Below, one piece after another: positions 59,105-64,000 of a DNA stretch of 64,000 nucleotides; the stretch's first letter is position 1; each line of letters opens with the position of its first letter. The notes below the pieces were generated by a model. The model made no database searches. It saw only the letters and a list, made by a program, of their open reading frames with translations, and was not told the origin of the DNA. A program made the position numbers and the translations under genes. The stretch comes from SHNJ01 sp964458615. GTDB lineage: Bacteria; Pseudomonadota; Alphaproteobacteria; SHNJ01. The DNA is taken from assembly GCA_964458615.1 (NCBI GenBank), contig CAYWJR010000001.1, positions 42,832 to 106,831 on the forward strand. The letters are read 5' to 3'.

Positions 59105-60304
59105 TTAGATTATATTTTTGGCTTTTAAATGGCCAATATCGACATCCGTACAATTCAAAATAGATTTTAATATATCGGCGGTATCCGCGCCCAATTGCGG
59201 CGGCGGCGTTACAGCGCCAATATCGACACCCGACATCCGCACGGGCGTACGCACCTGTGGTACGCCGTTTAATTCCATACGCACGCCACGGTGTTTTACT
59301 TGTGGCTCGGCGAATGTCTGATCCAAATTGTTGATCGGCCCGCCCGGAATATTTTCCGCCGCCATCAAATCCAACCATTCCGCCGATGTTTTGCCGAGCA
59401 TAATTTTTTCAATCATCGGCGCCAACAGGCCGCGATTTTTCACCCGCGATGCATTGGTTTGAAATTCCGGGTTATCCGCCCATTCCGGTTTGCCTGCGAT
59501 TTTACAAAAACGCGCGAATTGATCGTCATTCCCGACCGCCAAAATCACATACCCGTCCGATGTGGCGAATGCCTGATAAGGGACAATATTCGGATGCGCG
59601 TTACCAAGCCGTTTTGGTGGCGTGCCGCCAACCAGATAATTCAACGCCTGATTCGCCATCATCGCAACGCCGACATCCAATAACGCCATATCGATATACG
59701 CGCCCTGCCCGGAATTTTGCCGGGCGAACAACGCCGATAAAATCGCGCTGGATGCGTACATGCCGGTCATAACGTCGACCAATGCAACGCCGTCTTTTTG
59801 CGGCATGGTGGATGGATCGCCCGTAACGCTCATCAATCCGCACATGCCTTGGATCATGAAATCATATCCGGCTTTTTGCGCCAACGGGCCGTCTTGGCCG
59901 AATCCGGTGATCGAACAATAAATAATTTTCGAATTTATTTTTTTGACCGCATCGTAATCGAGCCCGTATTTTTTCAATCCGCCGACCTTGTAATTTTCAA
60001 TTAGCACATCGCATTTCGCGGCCAAATCCTGAACGATTTTTTTGCCTTCGGGCGTAGAAATATCGACCGTAACGGATTTTTTACCGCGATTGCAGGATAA
60101 ATAATACGCGGATAATTTTCCCTGGGTTCCATCGCCTTCGAAATACGGAGGCCCCCACCCGCGCGTATCATCGCCCTCGCCGGGTTTTTCAATCTTGATG
60201 ACTTCGGCGCCTAAATCGGCCAGCAATTGCGTGCACCACGGGCCCGCCAGCACGCGGGAAAGGTCTAGAATACGGATGTTTTGAAGCGGTAAATTTGCGG
60301 TCAT
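59105..60304 (-). CDS. Family III CoA-transferase (CaiB/BaiF); probable succinyl-CoA:glutarate CoA-transferase
   Basis: 399 residues from the ATG at 60304, which fits the family start 'LPLQNIRILDLSRVLAGPWCTQLLADLGAEVIKIEKP'; the frame opens 13 codons earlier. The catalytic Asp is in 'GAYIDMALLDVGVAMMANQALNYL'. 'GWGPPYFEGDG', 'NRGKKSVTVDI' and 'DVLIENYKVGGLKKYGLDYD' are typical. Substrate is not determined by sequence. Pairing with glutaryl-CoA dehydrogenase about 1 kb away supports activation of glutarate. Confidence 0.88.
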   Translation of the reverse strand: MTANLPLQNIRILDLSRVLAGPWCTQLLADLGAEVIKIEKPGEGDDTRGWGPPYFEGDGTQGKLSAYYLSCNRGKKSVTVDISTPEGKKIVQDLAAKCDVLIENYKVGGLKKYGLDYDAVKKINSKIIYCSITGFGQDGPLAQKAGYDFMIQGMCGLMSVTGDPSTMPQKDGVALVDVMTGMYASSAILSALFARQNSGQGAYIDMALLDVGVAMMANQALNYLVGGTPPKRLGNAHPNIVPYQAFATSDGYVILAVGNDDQFARFCKIAGKPEWADNPEFQTNASRVKNRGLLAPMIEKIMLGKTSAEWLDLMAAENIPGGPINNLDQTFAEPQVKHRGVRMELNGVPQVRTPVRMSGVDIGAVTPPPQLGADTADILKSILNCTDVDIGHLKAKNII

Positions 60305-60391
60305 AATGCCCGGAATTGTATAGAAAACATAAAAAAACATCAAAACAAAATACTATGGATTTCTTATTTGCTTCATTTTACACTGCCAGTT

Positions 60392-60808
60392 ATGCGTCAC
60401 TTTAAATATTTCATTTTATGTCTTGCCCTGGCCGCATGCGCAACGCAAAGCAATTACAACAATATGTTGCAATCATGGGTTGGTAAAAATTCCGATCAAT
60501 TGGTCGATGTTTGGGGCGGACCCGATTCGATTTACGAAAAAAATGACGGCACCAAATTGCTGACATTCAACCGCTCGCAATTAACCTCAACACCTGCCTA
60601 TGGCGGGATGTATGGATCGAATCGCGGATTTGGGGTTGGCATGGGCATGCCATTTTATGAAACCGAGCAGCGCCGTTGCCGCACCACGTTCCATGTGAAC
60701 AAAGCCAAGAAAATCACCCATTACCAATATCAGGGCGATTATTGTTACGGCGCGGAAAATCTGGCTCCGCGCGATTATATCAAGGGCGCGCCGCAAAAAA
60801 TCCAATAA
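60392..60808 (+). CDS. Putative lipoprotein
   Basis: 138 residues from the ATG at 60392 (MRHFKYFILCLALAACATQ), giving a short lipoprotein signal with lipobox 'LAAC'; the ORF start at 60368 would place extra residues ahead. The mature part has 'LQSWVGKNSDQLVDVWGGPDSIYEKNDGTKLLTFN', a pattern found in small outer-membrane lipoproteins of the SmpA/OmlA-like kind, then a Gly-rich aromatic stretch and two Cys. Function unknown. It is divergent from the CoA-transferase. Confidence 0.78.
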   Translation: MRHFKYFILCLALAACATQSNYNNMLQSWVGKNSDQLVDVWGGPDSIYEKNDGTKLLTFNRSQLTSTPAYGGMYGSNRGFGVGMGMPFYETEQRRCRTTFHVNKAKKITHYQYQGDYCYGAENLAPRDYIKGAPQKIQ

Positions 60809-60843
60809 CTTTCTTTAAAAGAAATGATACAATTTATATCATA

Positions 60844-61287
60844 ATGTATTACGAAAATAAAATTAAAGTGGTTTGGGTTTCGGCATATCTGGATGCAAAT
60901 GGTGAGCCCATACGACGAAATCCACTGGATGATATTATAAAATCTCCACATCCGAAACCTAGACTTGTTCCCAATCTGATATGGGCATCGCCTTATCTCA
61001 ATTGGGAAGGTTATGCAGGGCCTAGTATTCTAGACAAATACATCAAACGAGATACGAGTTTGTATGAAGGTTATAAAACACGCAGCCCTATTAAAAAATC
61101 CGATGGAGGGCGAGGACGGGATCGTTCCGATGGCCTTTATGAGAATTGTTCCAATACTAACGGCGCCTTAGACTTATCTACCGAGTTAAACGCTAGGTAT
61201 GCCGAACAAGCGGCGCAAGCTTTGCGGGAACAAGAACAGTTTCAGCAAAGACTATGGATTGATCGCTGCCACGGCATGGATCGTTAA
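60844..61287 (+). CDS. Hypothetical small protein
   Basis: Not recognised. 147 residues from the ATG at 60844; the frame runs upstream into the lipoprotein gene without being its product. Soluble. A beta-like N-terminus ('IKVVWVSAYLDANGEPIRRNP', 'NLIWASPYLNWEGYAGPSI') has two similar 'V/I-W-x-S-x-Y-L' units, then a Gly/Arg/Asp-rich loop and a helical C-terminus rich in Glu/Gln/Ala. It converges exactly on glutaryl-CoA dehydrogenase, with no gap. Confidence 0.55.
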   Translation: MYYENKIKVVWVSAYLDANGEPIRRNPLDDIIKSPHPKPRLVPNLIWASPYLNWEGYAGPSILDKYIKRDTSLYEGYKTRSPIKKSDGGRGRDRSDGLYENCSNTNGALDLSTELNARYAEQAAQALREQEQFQQRLWIDRCHGMDR

Positions 61288-62466
61288 TCAAAACGCCGCG
61301 ATTCCGGTAATCGCCCGACCCAAAATCAATGCGTGAATGTCATGCGTTCCTTCGTATGTATTCACCGATTCCAAATTCACCACATGGCGAATCACGTGAT
61401 ATTCATCGGCAACGCCATTGCCGCCATGCATATCGCGCGCAACCCGGGCGATGTCCAGCGATTTGCCGCAATTGTTGCGTTTCATTAAACTGATTGTTTC
61501 CGGCGCCAGTTTTCCCGAATCTTTTAACCTGCCCATACGCAAAACGCCTTGCAAACCCAAGGTGATTTCAGTTTGCATATCCGCCAGTTTTTTCTGAATC
61601 AATTGATTCGCCGCCAGCGGGCGGTTAAATTGTTTTCTGTCCAACGTGTATTGACGCGCGGCATGAAAACAAAATTCCGCAGCGCCCAAAACGCCCCAGG
61701 CAATGCCATAACGCGCATTGTTTAAACATCCGAATGGACCTTTTAATCCTTTTACATTCGGCAACATATTCGATTCCGGCACAAACACGCTGTCCATCAC
61801 AATTTCGCCGGTTTCCGACGCGCGCAGAGACATTTTGCCTTCGATTTTTGGCGCGGACAGTCCCTTCATGCCTTTTTCTAAAATAAATCCGCGGATTTCA
61901 TTGTTTTCGGCGGTGTTCTTCGCCCAAACAATAAACACATCCGCGATCGGCGAATTGGTAATCCACATTTTCGCGCCGCTTAACAAATACCCGCCATCCA
62001 CCTTGTCGGCGCGGGTAATCATCGATCCGGGATCGGAACCATGATTGGGTTCGGTCAAACCAAAACATCCAATAATTTCGCCGGTTGCCAATTTAGGCAA
62101 ATATTTTTGTTTTTGTTCTTCGGTGCCATAGGCATAAATCGGATACATAACCAATGACGATTGCACCGACATCGCCGAACGGTATCCGGAATCCACCCGT
62201 TCTACTTCGCGGGCGATCAGGCCGTAACAAACCGAATTGACACCGGCGCAACCATAACCGGAAATGGTCGAACCCAAAAACCCCATTTCGCCCATTTCGT
62301 TCATAATCGCGCGATCGAATTTTTCATGCCGGAACCCCATCATCACCCGGGGCAATAATTTATCCTGGCAAAATGCCCGCGCCTGTTCCATGACCATGCG
62401 TTCGTCATCGGACAATTCTTCGGTAAATAATAACGGGTCTTCCCAAACAAAATTCGGCTTTGACAT
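61288..62466 (-). CDS. gcdH: Glutaryl-CoA dehydrogenase
   Basis: 392 residues. FAD acyl-CoA dehydrogenase family. The sequence 'LTEPNHGSDPGSMITRADKVDGGYLLSGAKMWITNSPIADVFIVWAK' and the ending 'VNTYEGTHDIHALILGRAITGIAAF', with the catalytic Glu in 'YEGTHD', are characteristic of the glutaryl-CoA enzyme, which oxidises and decarboxylates glutaryl-CoA to crotonyl-CoA. This pathway degrades lysine/tryptophan-derived glutarate. The partner CoA-transferase lies close by. Confidence 0.94.
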   Translation of the reverse strand: MSKPNFVWEDPLLFTEELSDDERMVMEQARAFCQDKLLPRVMMGFRHEKFDRAIMNEMGEMGFLGSTISGYGCAGVNSVCYGLIAREVERVDSGYRSAMSVQSSLVMYPIYAYGTEEQKQKYLPKLATGEIIGCFGLTEPNHGSDPGSMITRADKVDGGYLLSGAKMWITNSPIADVFIVWAKNTAENNEIRGFILEKGMKGLSAPKIEGKMSLRASETGEIVMDSVFVPESNMLPNVKGLKGPFGCLNNARYGIAWGVLGAAEFCFHAARQYTLDRKQFNRPLAANQLIQKKLADMQTEITLGLQGVLRMGRLKDSGKLAPETISLMKRNNCGKSLDIARVARDMHGGNGVADEYHVIRHVVNLESVNTYEGTHDIHALILGRAITGIAAF

Positions 62467-62589
62467 ATATCACCTCAATATCCAGTCAATATAACTGAAA
62501 TTACAATGATTTAAATATATAAACCTTGATTTTAGACAATTTTTCTGTTAGAAAATCGGCCATACGGCATTCACAGCACGGGGGATATT

Positions 62590-62751
62590 ATGGGCAACCA
62601 AACCGGTAAAGACATCAAAGGCCGACTGGCTTTTTTCGGCGATGTGCGCAACACAACCGAAATGCACAAAGCCGTCGAGGCATGCACCCCTATCATCGTG
62701 GATCTGTCCAAATTGGAAAGAAATCAGATTATAACCAAAAAAGCGGCTTAG
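62590..62751 (+). CDS. Small hypothetical protein (53 residues)
   Basis: ATG at 62590 with a strong GGGGG site 7-11 bases upstream; stop at 62749-62751. The product reads MGNQTGKDIKGRLAFFGDV... and ends ...ERNQIITKKAA: basic N-terminus, mixed centre with one Cys, basic end, no membrane helix. It is followed 6 bases later by the TPR gene, so the two are likely co-transcribed. No family recognised. Confidence 0.55.
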   Translation: MGNQTGKDIKGRLAFFGDVRNTTEMHKAVEACTPIIVDLSKLERNQIITKKAA

Positions 62752-62757
62752 ACCGTG

Positions 62758-64000
62758 ATGAATATCCGCCGCCTGCCGGGGCTGATATGTTTTTTTGCGC
62801 TGGTTTCCGTTTTTTATCCGGCATATTCCGCTGATAACACAACCGTTCAACGCGTCGACGCCATATTGCCGTTGAATTTAAAACAATATACCGCCGCCAT
62901 AAACGAAGAAAAAAAATTCGACCAAATGGTCAAAGGGTCGATCCGCAAAGCCAGCAAAGATCCGTTATTATACCAGGCCTATTCGGCCAAACGCGCCATG
63001 CGGTCGAACCCCAACGATTTATCCGCCAATGAAACATTGTGCGATTCGTACAAAAGAACCGGATACCACGCGGCAGCGGCCAAACAATGCCGCGACACGT
63101 TGAAAATAAACCCGAAATCCGCATTGGCCAAAACCCACATCGCCGATCTGGCGTTTCGCCAGGGAAAAGCCACCGAAGCCGAAGAATTGTTGAAAGACGT
63201 TTTGCGCGATACGCCGCAATACAGCCAGGCGAATTTAATCCTGGCCGAAATCGCCAAAAGCCGTGGACAAAACACCGAAGCGTTCAACCAAGTCAACCAG
63301 GCATTGCAAACCAATCCCAATGCGTCGTCATTGCTGGCCATGGGCGATTTGCAAATGAAATCCGGGCAAACCGATCAGGCCACGAATACATACTTAAAGG
63401 TATTGCAGGTAGATCCAAAAAATTCGGCGGCGCTTAGCAATCTGGCTAATTTATTCGGCGGCAAGGGCGATTATGGCCGCGCGTTGGATTTCGCGCAACA
63501 GGCCGCCGCCGCGGATGGCAATTCCGCATTGGCGCAATACACATTGGGAACGCAGTATCAAAACAACAACCGATTAGAAGAAGCGATTGTGTCTTATGCC
63601 CGCGCCGTGCAACTGGATCCAAATTTTGCCATCGCACACCGCGCCATGGGCGAAGCATTGTTAAAAAAAGGATCGCCGATAGACGCACTTAACGCTTTGA
63701 ACAAATCGTTGCAATTGGCGCCTAACGACCCTGTCGCGCTGGCCGCACAGGCAAAGGCATATGCGGCCACCGGCAATCAAGACACCGCGAACCGAATTCA
63801 AAACGCGATATCGAATCAGGATTTCACCAAAAAGCCCACAACCGCCGCGCAAACAAAATCTGTTCAAACACCCAACGCCGCACCAATTCAATCCGATTCC
63901 GCCAAAGCCGAGAAAATCAAAGATTACAATATCAAAGCCCGCCAAGCCGAATCATCCGGCAAATATGAACTGGCCAGGCAATATTATGAAAAATTGGCAA
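62758..64000 (+). CDS. Secreted tetratricopeptide-repeat protein (cut by window end)
   Basis: The frame opens at ATG 62758 and stays open to the end of the window (over 410 residues), so it is partial at its 3' end. Signal peptide 'LPGLICFFALVSVFYPAYSA' near the N-terminus. At least seven TPR-like units follow, with W/L-x-G-Y/A-x-P patterns such as 'ANLILAEIAKSRGQNTEAF', 'SLLAMGDLQMKSGQTDQA' and 'ALAQYTLGTQYQNNNRLEEAI'. A Thr/Gln/Pro linker (~355-380) then leads to another TPR-like unit. Likely periplasmic protein-protein scaffold; partners unknown. Confidence 0.85.
   Translation, partial: MNIRRLPGLICFFALVSVFYPAYSADNTTVQRVDAILPLNLKQYTAAINEEKKFDQMVKGSIRKASKDPLLYQAYSAKRAMRSNPNDLSANETLCDSYKRTGYHAAAAKQCRDTLKINPKSALAKTHIADLAFRQGKATEAEELLKDVLRDTPQYSQANLILAEIAKSRGQNTEAFNQVNQALQTNPNASSLLAMGDLQMKSGQTDQATNTYLKVLQVDPKNSAALSNLANLFGGKGDYGRALDFAQQAAAADGNSALAQYTLGTQYQNNNRLEEAIVSYARAVQLDPNFAIAHRAMGEALLKKGSPIDALNALNKSLQLAPNDPVALAAQAKAYAATGNQDTANRIQNAISNQDFTKKPTTAAQTKSVQTPNAAPIQSDSAKAEKIKDYNIKARQAESSGKYELARQYYEKLA

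Noticed and set aside
62548..63341. Minus-strand ORFs over the last 1.5 kb
   Set aside because: They are antisense to the small ORF and the TPR gene, whose plus-strand frame has a signal peptide and clear repeats.

Overview
The window reads as a chromosomal stretch of a Gram-negative alphaproteobacterium with moderate GC, below 50% by eye. The gene order dusB - fis-like - ntrY - ntrX - hfq - hflX, the IspDF fusion enzyme, a lipoyl domain on the pyruvate dehydrogenase E1-beta subunit, SdhE next to mfd and recG, and ParE all fit Alphaproteobacteria. Several lineage-specific hypothetical genes and AT-leaning codon use suggest a poorly sampled group, perhaps Rhodospirillales- or Micavibrionales-like. 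That placement is an inference from gene content. No rRNA, tRNA, CRISPR array, insertion sequence or phage was seen. Genes are packed tightly, and no stretch over 300 bases lacks a gene.

Layout. 1-5.8 kb: end of an MBL-fold hydrolase, mazG, two hypotheticals, hflX, hfq and a HicA-like/membrane fusion protein. 5.9-11.1 kb: nitrogen regulation genes ntrX, ntrY, a stand-alone Fis-type DNA-binding protein where NtrC would be expected, and dusB. 11.1-15 kb: ispDF, pgpA, pncC, traX-like, ratA-like and an exported proline-rich protein. 15.2-20.1 kb: a hybrid histidine kinase tail to tail with an ammonium transporter-histidine kinase fusion. 20.1-29.2 kb: lipA, lpd, two tandem periplasmic amino-acid-binding proteins, and pdhC, pdhB and pdhA. 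The E2 protein has no lipoyl domain; the only one visible in the complex is on E1-beta. 29.4-31.7 kb: hypotheticals. 31.8-38.3 kb: mfd, sdhE, recG and a DUF502 membrane protein. 38.3-47.4 kb: a type I secretion cluster, all on the minus strand (LapG-like protease, TolC, RTX protein with 40 consecutive prolines, ABC exporter, HlyD adaptor). 47.7-55.9 kb: ald, hypotheticals including an ankyrin-like one, glnA with a duplicated 3' end around a palindrome, and a YciA-like thioesterase. 55.9-64 kb: parE, a copper chaperone with a Cys-containing exported neighbour, a probable glutarate pathway (CoA-transferase and glutaryl-CoA dehydrogenase), small hypotheticals and a TPR protein that runs off the end.

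How it fits together. Nitrogen status is a recurring theme: NtrY/NtrX, the Amt-kinase fusion, glutamine synthetase, alanine dehydrogenase and amino-acid-binding proteins. Lipoate synthase, Lpd and the PDH subunits form a functional pyruvate oxidation block. The 38-47 kb cluster should export a calcium-binding RTX protein, and the LapG-like protease may control its release. The least explained parts are the Amt-kinase pair, the Lap-like cluster, the lipoyl-less E2, the HicA-like fusion between ntrX and hfq, and a set of soluble helical hypotheticals scattered between housekeeping operons.
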